This document shows, one piece after another, positions 1 to 12,235 of a DNA stretch of 64,000 bases. The translations under genes were made by a program, and so were the position numbers. The stretch is from Triplophysa rosa (taxonomy: Eukaryota > Chordata > Actinopteri > Cypriniformes > Nemacheilidae). Location: NCBI RefSeq assembly GCF_024868665.1, contig NC_079908.1:7922345-7986344 (forward strand). Reading direction: 5' to 3'. The notes under the pieces were generated by a model, which was not told the DNA's origin, made no database searches, and saw only the letters and a list, made by a program, of their open reading frames with translations. Numbering within the stretch: the stretch's first letter is position 1; every line of letters begins with the position of its first letter.

Positions 1-311
1 TAATAAATTCAATATCCTAGAAATTCAACAATATACATTATTACTTTAGAGACCCCAGAAAGTATATGTAATATAAATTAAAATAAAAAATGATTATTTT
101 ATTTTCACTTAAGCCACTTTTCTGAGTTTTGTAAGTAAATGCATTAATTTGGTATTTTATTTTCTAATACCATTGCATTCGTTCATTTTTAGGGCTACTT
201 GTTGAATTCTATTGGTCCTACAGGTAAATACATCTAAAATCATATTTAAAAATAAACAAGAAAGCAAACATTTTGATATTATAGGCAATGTGAAAGGGGG
301 CGCTGACTTAC

Positions 312-2040
312 GCCGGTCGATATCGCGCTGTTTCTGGATGTACCAGGTGTAAAGCGCGGCTCGTTTGGTGGTCTTCATCGGTGTGCCTTTATTGAGATGC
401 TGCGACAGGTGAGACTGATTCAAACCCGTGACGTCCACCACCTCGCGCTGAGGAATATTGTGCTGCTGCATGTAGCCTTTAACAGTGCGCGCCACACGCC
501 ACGGGTCCCCTCTGAAACAAAACAAAATAACAATGCGTAATTTATTATTTATTACATCATTTGTATTATTTGTATTTTTCGGCGTTGGTTTTGTTAAGAC
601 CTAACATTATACCCGTATGTTTTATAAACCTTAAATACGAAGGCTAAATACCATGAGATAAAAACAATATAAGTGAAATACAAATCGCAAAAACAAATAA
701 CATTAAATTTAGCAAACATATATATGCAAATAAATAGTACAATAATTAAGGATTATAATTATTCATGTTTTTATTAAAGATTAATAATTATATAATTATC
801 GTGCTATTAGTTTTGCAGCTTACAAAAGTTTACTAACATTTTAGAAAAATAACTAATCAAATATTTTTCATTATATCGATATTAAGCCGACGGTCATTTC
901 GAATTAATAACCGTTATTCATAAGCCTTCAGGTTGAAAAGAACGAAACATTTAGGCTAGCTAGAAAATCTAATATCTAAAGTCGTATGACGTAGAATGCA
1001 TAATTACGATAATTACGACAAATAAATGATATATTGTAAAATTGAATGAAAATCCGCTTTAAAGAATGAGTAGGCCGCTGTCTGTGTTCGGATATACTGT
1101 AAGCCCTCACATTAGAGTGTGGTCGAGGATGTTGGTTTAAGCCTATATAACTTTGGACAATGAATAACTAGATATCTTTTGCCTCTATTCATACGACATT
1201 GTGTATCTTTCTGTTGATGATTTATAGAAATAAATTAATAACAACTACACGTGGTTTCGTTTTGCCTTTACGTGTTGTCTATTATTTAGGTAGCTTTTTA
1301 CGGATATTTTCTAAATGTAAACACGTCTAAAACAGACCATTAGAAACGTTTTTAAATAATTGTTTAGAACTACTAATAAAAACAATACTTAAATGAAAGA
1401 CATTTTAATAAAAATAGGCTAAATATATCAAATAAATCGCAATATTATTCTACATAATTTCGTGGTTTGTTTTATGGCAAACAAAACAAGTAAAACAATT
1501 ATAAACCATACAAATTTGTATAATAGGCCTACTTTTGCTGTTTTTTCTGCCATTAATCATAACGCGTAGCATGGATACAAGCGATGTCCTTTTATTCTCG
1601 TATACAGGCCTAATATTTTAGCTAACAATCATGCAATTTTTTGTATACATAATAAAGTCAAGAATTTTATGAATGACTCACGATAGCATGCGCTCGACCT
1701 CCGCGCGCTGCTCCGCCGCTTCCTCTGTGTTCAAAGACTGCAGCTCGCGCAGGATCGGTGGCGTGTCGTAATCATCCCCGTCATCAGAGCCTTCATCGCC
1801 GGACAGTTTGCTGCCTTTACCTTGCGCGCTGCTCAGAGTCAAAAACACCGGCTTTGAATCACTGGAGTCGCTGCCGCCGTTGGCACTTGACGGGGATATG
1901 GGCTTTTCTATTTTAATTCCGAATTCAGCTGGGCACGGACATAAATCCTCCAGCGCCTGAACCAGCACATCCTTGGTGACCCCCGAGTCCAGCAAGGCGC
2001 TCAGGAGTTCCTGCTGAAGCGACGTCAACTTGGACACCAT
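312..2040 (-). CDS. hnf1b: HNF1 homeobox B transcription factor, exons 1-2 (partial)
   Basis: Homeodomain transcription factor of kidney, pancreas, liver and hindbrain development, acting in the nucleus as a dimer. Coding exons seen: exon 1 at 1682-2040 (359 nt, ATG at 2040) and exon 2 at 312-511 (200 nt, the usual size of HNF1B exon 2). Exon 1 begins with the HNF1 dimerisation helix ([17 protein letters not shown]), then an acidic linker with the conserved DTPPIL and [17 protein letters not shown] stretches. Exon 2 holds the POU-specific domain ([33 protein letters not shown]). Donors are GTGAGT and GTAAGT; the exon 2 acceptor is TTTCAG. The homeodomain and transactivation exons lie beyond the left edge. 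An upstream ATG codon in the same frame is ignored because the MVSKL start is conserved. Replacements near the end of exon 2 ([21 protein letters not shown] region) look more diverged than typical HNF1B, which hints at the hnf1bb co-orthologue; that is inference. Confidence 0.95.
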
Positions 2041-2240
2041 GTCAGTAAACATCAATCCGGTCTGGTTGAAAGATCCCCCGGCCTCGGTAAACAGACGTGT
2101 GAAATGCAGTTAAATAACTATACCAAATTTACAGACAGAAGCCCACGAGACTAAAGTGTCCTTTACGCAAACCTTTGCGGTTGTCCAGCGTAGGAGCGCA
2201 CCTGCTGAAGGAAGTAGTTTCGCGTTCCTGGTGGGCGGAG
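2041..2240 (-). promoter_or_regulatory. hnf1b: hnf1b 5' UTR and proximal promoter region
   Basis: This is the sequence directly upstream of the hnf1b start codon, more GC-rich than the flanking DNA. It should hold the 5' UTR and core promoter. No clear TATA box is seen. Assignment rests on position only. Confidence 0.4.
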
Positions 2241-4772
2241 CTCTGGACAGGACCTAATGGTGATTGGCTTTTGTACATTATGCAAATAGTCATTTATGAG
2301 TTATGCGAAAACAAATGATCGTTTGTACTTTTGTATAATTGAAGTATAGATTTTTTCTGTAATATTGCCATTGGGTAATAGTTGTTTTCATGACACTTTA
2401 CTTCATTATTTTACATAAGAAACAAGCTGTAAAAAGTAAAGAAAAATGTTCAGGTGTTATTTTAAGAATTTATTTTTTACAAGAATATTCTATAAATCAA
2501 CTATACAAGTTACATGCTGCTTATGAGCTTAGTGTTTGTGCATGTATTAAATATATGACAGGTAAATTATATCCAGACATATGTTGCATGAGTACAGGTT
2601 ACTTTTAAAAATAAAGGTTCTAAAGGTCAGATTTCATAAATAAAGTGTGTATTGGGTATTCACCATTGTGTTTAATGACTGACAAATTAATTGTATTTAC
2701 AAGTTGACAATAGGACAAATAATTTCTCTTTAGTAAGTCACTTTGACTAAAAGTGTCTGCTAGATAAATCCATGTAAATGTAATGTGCTTCCATTAACTA
2801 ATGTCAGTCTGTTATTATAATTTGAGATTCGTTTTTTCAAATAAAAGAGAAGTGTACCCTTGTTTCTGCAAATGGTCAACAAATCACATTTTTTATTTTG
2901 TCTTTTTATTTTACACAGTTCCGTGTTCCTAATATGGTCATATGAACGCTTTCCCTCATTTTAGCAGCATTACCTTTCAAATTGTAGTTATCACCTCATT
3001 GAAGTAATGTAAAAATCTGAGAAAAAATGCAACATGTGTGAACATGTCCACCTCTCACTTACATATATTTCTAAAAAGAGAATCAAAAACCTGTAATCTC
3101 AGGTCTTAATTTTCACTAGACCAGATTTGCTGCTGGAACAGAATTTTAATGCATTCTGGATGTCAACCTTTCTCACACATTTTGGGGACTGCTCAATACT
3201 CAATGATTAACAGTGGTTAATAACAAACTTACAGAAATTACATATTTTTTTCCAGGATGTGAAACTGCTTCTGTTGTGAAAGCTGCAGTGGAGTGTGACT
3301 GTATCGGATGAATAATTTGTTAGTTTTTTATTCCTTTTTTGACCAGGTTGTTATGTTGTCCTATGACTCCATCAAAAGCTATGCTGTTTCCCTTAAAAAG
3401 CCCCTTCCTTGATGTTCTGTTAAAATAAGGTTGATTTGCCTGTGGTTTGAAAGCCAAGGTATTTTGTACTGTATGTTATCAGAGTAGATCAATATACTCC
3501 ACTGTATTCATTTACTGGGATCTGTCTGTTCATCTCAGTAAGGTTTGAGGTGCATGTATTACACCAGTGTGCTTGAAAAATGCAAAATCAAATATTTTTG
3601 TTGTTTCTGTGGCTCAAATGTTTGTGGACGACAGCAACAGCAAACTCATGATGATGGGCATGCTGGGAAATCAGTGACCAGAAAGACGAGTTCCGAGTCA
3701 GTAAGTCGGACCTTGACTTGAACTCACAAGTACGCACAGAAACATATTGCTGCTGTTCTTCTAAAACCTTGCCTTTCCGTATTTCGTGATTTTTTTATTT
3801 TTAGTCACCCTTTACTGTGTGCTTGTCACTGGGTTTTGCAAATATCTAACCAATAAAAAAGTCTTAAAAAGTGCTTATCAACTTTGACAACAAAGTATTT
3901 AATCATTTTAAAAGTACAGTGTTTTTGCATTTTCTAAAAAAAACTGAATTTGGACATCCGAGGGTTTGGAAGGACGATAAGAGAAAATGACATTTTGTAA
4001 ACAGAACGTTTTCCTTGAGATTAAGGTGAGGTCTGCAGGCATTTATTGTCTGTGTTTGCAGTGAGAGTGCAGTGTGTCACATCATATAAAGACTCAGTTG
4101 ATCACTCTGTTAGATATTAACTTCAGTAATCTAACCCACATGAGCTTCCATTTCATGATGATGAGCAATCATTAGGATTGTTTTATGTTATAACACAAAG
4201 AGTTGGTATATAAATATGCATGACAAATCTATACGTTTTGCGTTTTGCAGTGTGCAAAAAAACAGCTACTGTAAATAGATCTGCAATCTGAATTTTCTAA
4301 ATAGTACACTCTTGAAATAAACTTGCTACACAATTCCATGTAAAAAATTCCATAAAGAACAGTTCACATCCGTATAACCTTTGTTTCACAAAAGTAAAAA
4401 AGGGTTTTTAATACTATAGAACGGTTATAAAATGGTTCTTGTAAACAAAATGATTATTCCATGGCAGCACTGTGAAGAATCTTTTGTAGCACCTTTACTT
4501 AAAAGGGTGTATTTTGTTTTAAAATGCAGATGATGTCTATAAAAGCCATTGTCCCTATTGTTGACGAAATTCTCCAATTATTTTCAGGGAAGTTTTTCAT
4601 CATGACTTAGGAGAAGTGATAGATTTTTTGTCAGATTTGTAAAGTTATTTAAAAATCAATTTCAAACCTTAAATGTACACACATACAGTATAATTACAAT
4701 GCTAATACTCATACTAAGACTCATTGTCATACATACTCATCTTTTATTTGTAGAAGAAAGTCATAAAAAATT
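2241..4772. other. AT-rich intergenic DNA, no gene seen
   Basis: About 2.5 kb between hnf1b and the first MITE. Both strands were read for ddx52-like or other coding exons and none was found. A short SINE/L2-type tail relic lies near 2733-2785 (the 'gtgtctgctagataaat...atgtaaatgtaa' type). The short open frame at 2390-2608 has low-complexity, AT-driven composition and no family resemblance. Confidence 0.5.
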
Positions 4773-5167
4773 TAAGGGATAGTTCACCCCAAAATTAAAA
4801 TTCTGCCATCATTTACTCACCCTTAAGTTGTTCCAAAACCGTACAAATATCTTTATTCTGATGAACACAAAGAAAGATATTTGGAGGAATGTTAGCAATT
4901 TTCAGTTCTGGGACATCGTTTACTACTAAATGTATATTTTTTTATGTTCTCTTGAAAACGAAATGAGATATTTTGAAGAATTTAGGAAAGGCAAACAGTT
5001 CTGGGGCACCTTTGACTACCATTTTATTTTTTCCTATCATAGGAGTCAATGATGTCCCAGAACTGAAAATTACTAACATTCTTTCAAATATCTTCCTTTG
5101 TGTTCAGCAGAACAAAGTAATTTATTTCTTTATAAAAACATTTTTTTATTTGTCATTAACCCTTAAA
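4773..5167. mobile_element. Palindromic MITE of the 'GGGATAGTTCACC' family
   Basis: The left end reads TTAAGGGATAGTTCACCCC followed by the 'catcatttactcaccc' block. The middle has inverted blocks around 'cagttctgggacatc' and 'gatgtcccagaactg', and the right side returns toward 'taacccttaa'. The same family recurs at about 7400, 33120/33860, 37080 and 46470 in this window. Non-autonomous, no coding capacity. Confidence 0.75.
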
Positions 5168-6360
5168 TATAAGCAGTTTTAACTGACACCGACTATCGTT
5201 CATCGAGTCTAATGAATGTGTGAGACTGACTGAAATTCACTGAAAGCATTTATCAAAATTAAAGTGACTGAAGACATTAGACTCATTTCCTTAAGGAGGT
5301 AGAGGAGCAAATGAGATGAGCTGTAGAGGAAATAAGGAGTGTGAGTGAAGCTACTCTCCCAGAACGCACTGCAGCTCTGAAGCCCCCCGCTGACACTCAC
5401 TCACTCACACATACACTTTACCATAGTAACTATAGTACAGATCCAACACATAGTTTTTGCTTTTACAATAAAGCAATAGTAAAATACAGCCACCACCACT
5501 GTCATCAAAAACACAACAAAGTCATTTTTTTCATAGTCATATTCATTTACTTACAGTATAACTAAACCTATTCTTATAAACTTATTCTAAACTTGTACAT
5601 TATGTCTGAGTATAAACACATTTACAAATCATCTCGCTCGTAATTGCACAACAGCAGAAACCAAAGGCTTTTTTACAACTCGCATTGTTTGCTAAAATGC
5701 CTTCAAATTTCATGCAATCTGTACAGATCCCAGGACTATAACACTGTATCGTGCTACTGTGGTTTTACAGCACAGTAAAGAATTCATGGCCGTTTTATAG
5801 ATACAACGTTCAAAAAAAGACTTTGATGGTTCCCCACGAGAGGTCAAAATCTGAAGAAGACTTGCGCTGTAAAGGTAAAGAGGAGAATCATTTCAGACCC
5901 AACATGTGATGTGGGCACGGTACAAGAGCTTTCACGTATATGTGATCTGTGTGTTTTAAGTAATCAGAAGAGATATTGGCACATGATATATAAGATTTCA
6001 ACATTTCTGACTCTTATTGTGTCTTTTACTTATTACTCTGTTGGGGGAACATCATTCACCCGTACCGTACACTCAGTGATTTAACTATATGGGTACTCAG
6101 GTTAATTTCTCAACTAACTTGTTGCAAATCTTTCAACCCAACAAAAACATTGATGTTGACACCTGCTGTCATCATGTTTTCACATGCAGTGCTAAGTACT
6201 GTATATAGAAAGCTTTTTGTAATGTTTTTAAAAACAGAATTGAAAAAAGAAAATGAATTGAGAAAAATGCAAATTTCTGTTTCAAAATATTTTTTCACTT
6301 CCTGATACGTTTTTTATTTAAAAGACTTTTGCAGGGATTCATACCCGACCATTACAAAAC
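5168..6360. other. Intergenic DNA, no gene seen
   Basis: No coding exon is supported. A short pyrimidine-rich, CA-rich stretch lies at about 5385-5440. Open frames here are short and lack splice context. Confidence 0.4.
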
Positions 6361-6377
6361 GTCTTGAGTTTTATAGA

Positions 6378-6665
6378 TCTTAATTGTCCCTCTATTTACC
6401 CCCCACCACTTCAGCCCCCAAATGGGAAGCGGGGGGAGGATTTGGGTGAATGCACAGGGACAGACGTGCTTGAATCAGCAATATACAATCCCCCCACGCA
6501 CCCAACCCCCCGTAAGGGCCAAGCGGACTTTGCCCCACTGAACCTCACGCTCTCTTGATCCGATCTTCACAGGAATCACACGTTCTGTCCTCTTCTTCAT
6601 CTTGATCGCTCTCCTCCCTCTGCTTTCTCTCTCACGCCTCAGTGACCCCGGGGCCCCGTGAGGGC
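6378..6665. promoter_or_regulatory. Isolated GC-rich island upstream of hnf1b (candidate regulatory element)
   Basis: A roughly 290-bp C/G-rich block sits in otherwise AT-rich DNA, with runs such as 'taccccccaccac' and 'gcggggggagg' and a GC palindrome 'ccccggggcccc' near 6648. It is 4.4 kb upstream of the hnf1b start and contains no credible ORF. A regulatory element or an untranslated exon are both possible; nothing in the sequence decides between them. Confidence 0.3.
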
Positions 6666-7254
6666 CGGAGTCAATCAGGCCATCATGTCAAACTGAAATT
6701 CACTTTAGCTTTATACAGGGTTTTAGTGGATTTTGCATTCTGAATAGTCCGTCAAAGTAATAATTAAACTTTTCTAGATTATTATATAATAACAATATAT
6801 GAGGGAAAATGTAAACCTGTTAATAAACAACTTTATTTCTTCAGTAAAAAAACTATAAATAACTGGCCTAAATATAAAAACTGTGATTTTTTAAGCTATA
6901 AATATCAAAACTTGAAATACAAATTAAACATTTTATTTTCACCCATTTATGAGGAATATAGACTGTTATATATGACAGTTCACTCACCTGACTATAAAAT
7001 CTAAGAGAGACTTCACATGGGTATTTAAACCACTGAATATTGACATCTGACCTATCAGTATGGTGAAAACCTTTTGAAAAAAACATGATTTTTTATTTTA
7101 AGTTCGACAATTTCATGGAATTGCCCTTTTGCATTAATCAGGTAGTTAAGTTTAATGAATGCAGGTCACATTACAACTGTTAAAACTGAGAATAGAAAAA
7201 AATATATATGTATATGAATAGGTATTCACTTTTAGTAAATGACAAGGCAATTAA
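6666..7254. other. AT-rich intergenic DNA, no gene seen
   Basis: No exon, RNA gene or clear repeat boundary was recognised here. Confidence 0.4.
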
Positions 7255-7257
7255 AAC

Positions 7258-7392
7258 ATTTACATTTACATTTATGCATTTGGCAGATGCTTTAAGCGAC
7301 TTACATTGCATTATCCTATACATTTGTTTCTAAGTACTGTATATGCAATCCCCTGGGATCGAACCCACGCACTTACCACTGAGCTACAGGAA
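7258..7392 (-). mobile_element. tRNA-derived SINE fragment
   Basis: Read on the minus strand, the head carries a tRNA-like A box ('tagctcagtggtaagtg') and B box ('gggttcgatccc'). The tail is the 'aagtcgctt...agcatctgccaaatgcataaatgtaaatg' type shared by fish SINEs. Isolated tails of the same kind recur at about 2733, 35338, 36508 and 58578. Confidence 0.75.
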
Positions 7393-7399
7393 AGCAATT

Positions 7400-7712
7400 A
7401 AAGGGATAGTTCACCAAAAACGAAAATTCTGTCATCATTTATTCGCCCTCAGGTTGTTCCAAACCTGTATACATTTCTTTTTCTGTTGAACAACTGACAG
7501 TTCTGGGACATCATTGACTACCGTAGTAGAAACAAATAAAATGGAGAACTGTCTGCTTTCCTAAATTCCTCAAAATATCTTCGTTCATGTTCAACAGAGC
7601 AAAAAATATTTTAAAAAATGTTCTAATATGGTAGTCAATGGTGCCTCAGTAGCTAAAATTCTTCCAAATATCTTTCTTGGCGTTCAACCGAACAAAGAAA
7701 TGTATCTTTAAG
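7400..7712. mobile_element. Palindromic MITE of the 'GGGATAGTTCACC' family
   Basis: Starts AAGGGATAGTTCACCAAAAA with the 'tcatcatttattcgccctc' block, and contains repeated 'cagttctgggacatcattgactacc' and 'ttccaaatatctttctt' blocks in opposite orientations. It ends less than 80 bp before the first visible ddx52 exon. Confidence 0.75.
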
Positions 7713-7791
7713 TAAGTATGTGTCTTCATCATACATAGATATTCAGCACTCCGTCTCACGTGTGAATGTTTATTTGATCTGTTATGTTCAG

Positions 7792-9865
7792 AGTGGAGTG
7801 GCTGGTGGTGGATGAATCAGATAAACTCTTTGAGGATGGCAAGACGGGTTTCAGAGAGCAGCTCGCCACCATTTTCCTGGCCTGCTCTTCTCCTAAAATC
7901 CGCCGGGCTTTCTTCAGCGCCACCTTCGGCACAGATGTAGAGCAGTGGTGTCGACTGAACCTGGACAATCTCGTCTCTGTCAACATTGGACCCAGGTATC
8001 ACAGCTTTCCTTGGATATGTATCATTGAACAGATTTTCATGTTTGTAAAGCACCTAACTCTGGTAAAATCACTTCAATGCATGATCTCTTATGGTTTCTT
8101 TGACAAAATATTAAACATTATGGTAATGGCCCAAAGAAGAAATATTTTTTCAGTTATAAAAGATTCTTTAACACATCCTCAGGAACACAGCAGCTGAGAC
8201 ATTGGAGCAAGAGTTGCTGTTTGTGGGTTCAGAGAGTGGAAAAGTGCTGGCTATGAGAGACCTTATAAAGAAGGTCTGTGACATCACCACCTCACTGTCA
8301 TTTCATGATGGAAAAATGTCATGAGTTTTCAGCTTTTTGTGAATGAATTGTGTCGTGACTTAATGTCTTTAAACCTATCAGGGCTTTCTGCCACCTGTGC
8401 TGGTGTTTGTTCAGTCTATCGATCGAGCCCGAGAGCTCTTCCATGAGCTGGTGTACGAGGGAATAAACGTTGACGTGATCCATGCAGAACGCACCCAACA
8501 GCAGGTAGATTGGGAGAGAAATAATGCAGATCACTAAATATGAGTAAAACCATAGTTAGAGTAAAAACTGTAGAGGTAAAATGGTAAATAAACAGAATTA
8601 AATTCACTTTTTGTAATCGCTCGGTTTGTTTTTCTGTCTCTTCATTTGATTTATTCTAGAGGGACAATGTTGTTACCAGTTTCCGTTCGGGGAAGATCTG
8701 GGTGTTGATCTGCACTGCTCTTCTGGCTCGAGGAATTGACTTCAAAGGCATCAACCTCGTCATCAACTACGACTTCCCAACTACTGCTGTCGAGTACATC
8801 CATCGGATTGGTTAGTTTACCAGCTGAGTAAAGATTGTGAATCACGTTGTGTCCTGTGATGCTAAGCTTGACACTTTGTGCTTTATAGGGCGCACGGGAA
8901 GAGCAGGACACAAAGGAAAAGCAATAACCTTCTTCACCGAGGACGACAAACCTCTCTTACGCAGGTAATAAAACTACAAGTCAAGTGCAGTTTTAGTGAT
9001 ATTTTTAAATGAAATATATAAAAATACATTTTGTAACACTTGAATCAGATCTTATATATCAATGAGTCATTGCATTTGTTGTTTATTGTTATTTAAAGAT
9101 AATTGTTTGGTATTTCAGAGAGGTGTCAATATTTATGGTCATGGAGTCAGTTGACTCAGAAATGTAATATTCAGACTTCTATAGTTCAGACTCATTTTCT
9201 GGCTTTATGGCAAATGAATGCTGATTCTGAGTCTTCTAATATCTGCTTTGTTTTGGTCCAGCATTGCCACAGTCATAAAACAGGCCGGATGTCCTGTGCC
9301 TGACTACATGCTCGGCTTCAAGAAAATCAAAAGGTGAAGCTTCTTTGTTACATAACTTGTGCTTTTTATATCACATTTCTTCAAGCACTTGTACTACTTT
9401 TCTTAACTTTGCAAAACATGAAAGACTCACTCAGGTGTCTGGTTTAGCTCTAAAATATGCAACATTTTCTTCCCATAGCAAAGTGAAGCGACAGCTTGCT
9501 AAGAAACCACCCAGACGGTCGACTATTCGCACAACCCCTCGCATCCTCTTTCAGAAAAAAGTCAGCAAGGGGAAAAGGTTTGTTTTGTATGAGTGAGTTT
9601 GGTTGAATTAAAGGGCAGCATTGTATGTGTTTTTGACATCTGTCCTGCGTTCCAGTTCGGCTGTATTATGCCCTAAAAGAATATACTGTGTTTGTGATGG
9701 GAGGGCATGTACATTCAGGGATGAAGGGGTTGATAGTAATATAAGAAGTATGGTTTTGTCATTACATGTACTAGCATTGAGCAGTTAATTAGTTTATAAT
9801 GGAGGCTTTTGATTTTCACTTCTTGCTGTTTTGTTTTTAGGAAGAAAAAAGCTAGAAGTATCTGA
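7792..9865 (+). CDS. ddx52: DEAD-box RNA helicase DDX52, C-terminal half (5' exons not found)
   Basis: ATP-dependent RNA helicase of early 18S rRNA/small-subunit processing (Rok1 family), nucleolar. Eight coding exons join in frame for about 280 codons: 7792-7995, 8183-8273, 8382-8504, 8660-8810, 8889-8964, 9262-9333, 9479-9577, 9841-9865 (TGA at 9863). All have GT/AG splice sites. Motif II is DESD ([16 protein letters not shown]), motif III FSAT, motif IV LVFVQS, motif V ARGIDF, motif [12 protein letters not shown], followed by a basic tail ([11 protein letters not shown]). The Q motif and the Walker A exons, about 320 residues in the family, should lie upstream on the plus strand but are not recognisable in the 5.7 kb back to hnf1b, which is partly filled by a SINE and MITEs. 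The visible exons show no disabling change. A truncated copy and an assembly collapse are both possible. Confidence 0.93.
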
Positions 9866-10716
9866 CAAGCGCAGAAGCATCAGACATGAGCTGTAAGAGC
9901 TGAGATTCACACTGTTGTACAGACCTGTCCACATTATTATCTCTAATATAATGAATGTTGATCTCTTCATGTGAAATTTTCTATTGTTTTGCCATTCTTG
10001 TGATAGAATGGAGTCTGTTGATGGCTCTAGTGCTCTTCCAGATGGCAATGATATGGCTTTTCTGTAATTCATTGTGTAGAGCATGGTGCGAACAATGACA
10101 GTTTGATTCTTAGGGAATATAAAGGTAAATGAAACGGCATAGCCTTCATTTAAGATGCAGTACATGCGCATGCTCCACATCTTCGCGCCCACATGTTTTA
10201 GTCTCATTTTTGGGGATATATTCCTAACCGTATATATCTAAAGCTTTTTATAATGTCTATTTTTTAAGTTTTAGATCTAGTAAGAGTTAGAAGATTCAGA
10301 ATAGCTGGATTTAAGTATATCAGCAGATTTGTATTGATTTAACAGTGTATGGTGTGGAGTCAGAACAGCTGTTTTTTTTTGCAAGATTCCAGCACACTAT
10401 AACTGGGTACGATTGAACAATCTCAGTTTTGATTTTCGAACATCTCGATGATGGAAGCCATGGAATATATTAAGCCGTTAATCTTGTATATATTTTTTTG
10501 TTTGCCCTACATTCATGTTCAAGTAAAAAAACATCTTTGAAAATGTTACAGAGTGTGACGGAGGTTAGAAAAAAGTGAGAGCGGTACACAAAGGAATTTT
10601 GGAAATATCCATACCCCTTCTGGAGTAAATCCTGATTTTACTCCTGGTATTATATTAAAATTGTATATTATTAGTATTATATTATCAGTATTGGTTAAAT
10701 TAGTATTATATGATTT
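9866..10716. other. ddx52 3' UTR and intergenic DNA
   Basis: Follows the ddx52 stop directly. No further exon is seen. The open frame at 9794-10207 on the minus strand overlaps the last ddx52 exon and is a shadow. No convincing AATAAA signal was picked out. Confidence 0.4.
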
Positions 10717-10721
10717 GTTAC

Positions 10722-11256
10722 TGTGACAGAACCACTATGCAGACAGGAGGTAAGATCTTCATTAGGGTTTATTAATACACAAAGAGAATATCAAGTAAGT
10801 AAATAAACCAGCAATGTAGATGGATGATGAGAACGGGTAATAATACTGTCCTTTTGGTTGCAGGAGATCGTAGACCGGTGGAGTGCAGGTAGGTATTGGT
10901 AGGTATTGGAATCCGTAAGGGGTGATGAAGACGTGGAGAACTTGGAAGACTTGGAGAACTTGGAAGACTTGGAGGCGTTGAGAACTTGGAATATACTTGG
11001 AACTTGGAAGACTTGGAACACTCAGAGAACTTGGAAGACTTGGATAATCAACAGGCGAAGACAGGTAAAATACTGTTGGGTAATCCAATATTGTGTCCGT
11101 ATCTATGGAGAGACCAGATGTTGATTGAGTGCAGGGGTGAGTCTTTTATGCTGGGGCTGATGAGTGCGGTGATGAGGATAAGGTGACGGTGATTAGTATT
11201 CTGGTGAGAGTGAGCGTGGAGAGGGAGTGGTGAGAGAGCCTGGTGATTTGGTGACA
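10722..11256 (-). repeat. 3' LTR of the Ty3/gypsy element
   Basis: A 535-bp LTR with TG...CA ends; the 102 bp at 11155-11256 align with the remnant at 16709-16803 with a few mismatches and a short gap. It contains an internal minisatellite of 'aacttggaagacttgga' units at about 10935-11045. Confidence 0.85.
10933..11046 (+). repeat. Short tandem repeat of 'gaacttggaagacttg' units inside the LTR
   Basis: About six imperfect copies of a 15-18 bp unit built from 'gaacttgga' and 'agacttgga'. It generates the short open frames around 10762-11186 on both strands, which are not genes. Confidence 0.8.
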
Positions 11257-11400
11257 GTACCCCCCTCCATGGTCCGCTCCTGAGGGCCGAAATCTTCATC
11301 GACTTGATGGTCTACCCCGTCCTTGTGGGGCAGGTTGACTGGGATGGTACCTATGGAAAGAGGTGAGTAGCACTGGGTCGAGGATGTCGTTACGAGCACT

Positions 11401-12165
11401 CCTACGCGGGACTGTTTTTTTCATCCCGCAGCCCGCTAAATGTTATTCTGCACCCACCCGCTCCCGATGAAAATTCACTCTGTGTTCACCTGCTATCTGC
11501 TTAGAATGATTTTTGTCACGACCCGACGGATCCCGCTAAATTTAGATCACGTTTCCAGATCTCACATTAAAGATCTCACATTTAAATTTCTCCATAACAA
11601 ATATAAAATACGCTAAACAAAAACATATCAGTTATTTTTTATCATCTTGTCAATATACAACATTGTTCTTACATTTTAATGTCAATACAGTAGACAAAAT
11701 GTCACAGAGAAAAATAAATTTAATACATTAAATAAAACGTCTTTCACTCAAACTATAAGCAAAATATGAAATGAAACCAGTTGGCTTATAGCTAGCTTGT
11801 GCAAAATGAAATCACTTTTTTTAACCAAACTATCCTGATGACCGTCTCCCCTCTAAAAAACACGAACGCTTTCTCTCTCTTCTCTAATGTGCACTCAGCA
11901 ACCTGCCCGCTCTGTCTGGGGGCTGACGCTTGCAAATTAAACTTAAAACGGAGTAAGAACTGGTCTGCGCGCGCAGCACATGCATAACACAGTCCTCAGT
12001 TCAGGCTCTACATGTGGTCAGTTAGAAGGATGTCTGGAGTGAGCTCCCGTCCATAGTACCAGAGTTTCCGACCGCTCCCGTCTTTTTTCCAAAAAATGTA
12101 ATCCCGTGCCGCAAGAATCCGTATCAGGTCCCGTGAGTTCTGCTGGAGGGCCGCGGGAATGCAGG
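11401..12165. mobile_element. Unclassified repeat inserted in the gypsy 3' region
   Basis: Separates the gypsy integrase tail (about 12170) from the segment that leads to its polypurine tract (about 11400). One edge reads on the minus strand 'tagaggcctgcattcccgcgg' and the other 'cccgcgtagg'. The body has scattered 'cccgc/cccgt' words and the AT-rich core of a hAT-like non-autonomous element. I could not define a target duplication, so exact edges are approximate. Confidence 0.5.
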
Positions 12166-12235
12166 CCTCTAATTGACGTGGGTACCTCAGACGTTCCCCC
12201 GTCCAGGGGAACAGGGGTGGTTGGTACCCGAGTAC

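Noticed and set aside
10762..11299. Several short ORFs in both directions
   Set aside because: Produced by a tandem repeat within a gypsy LTR.
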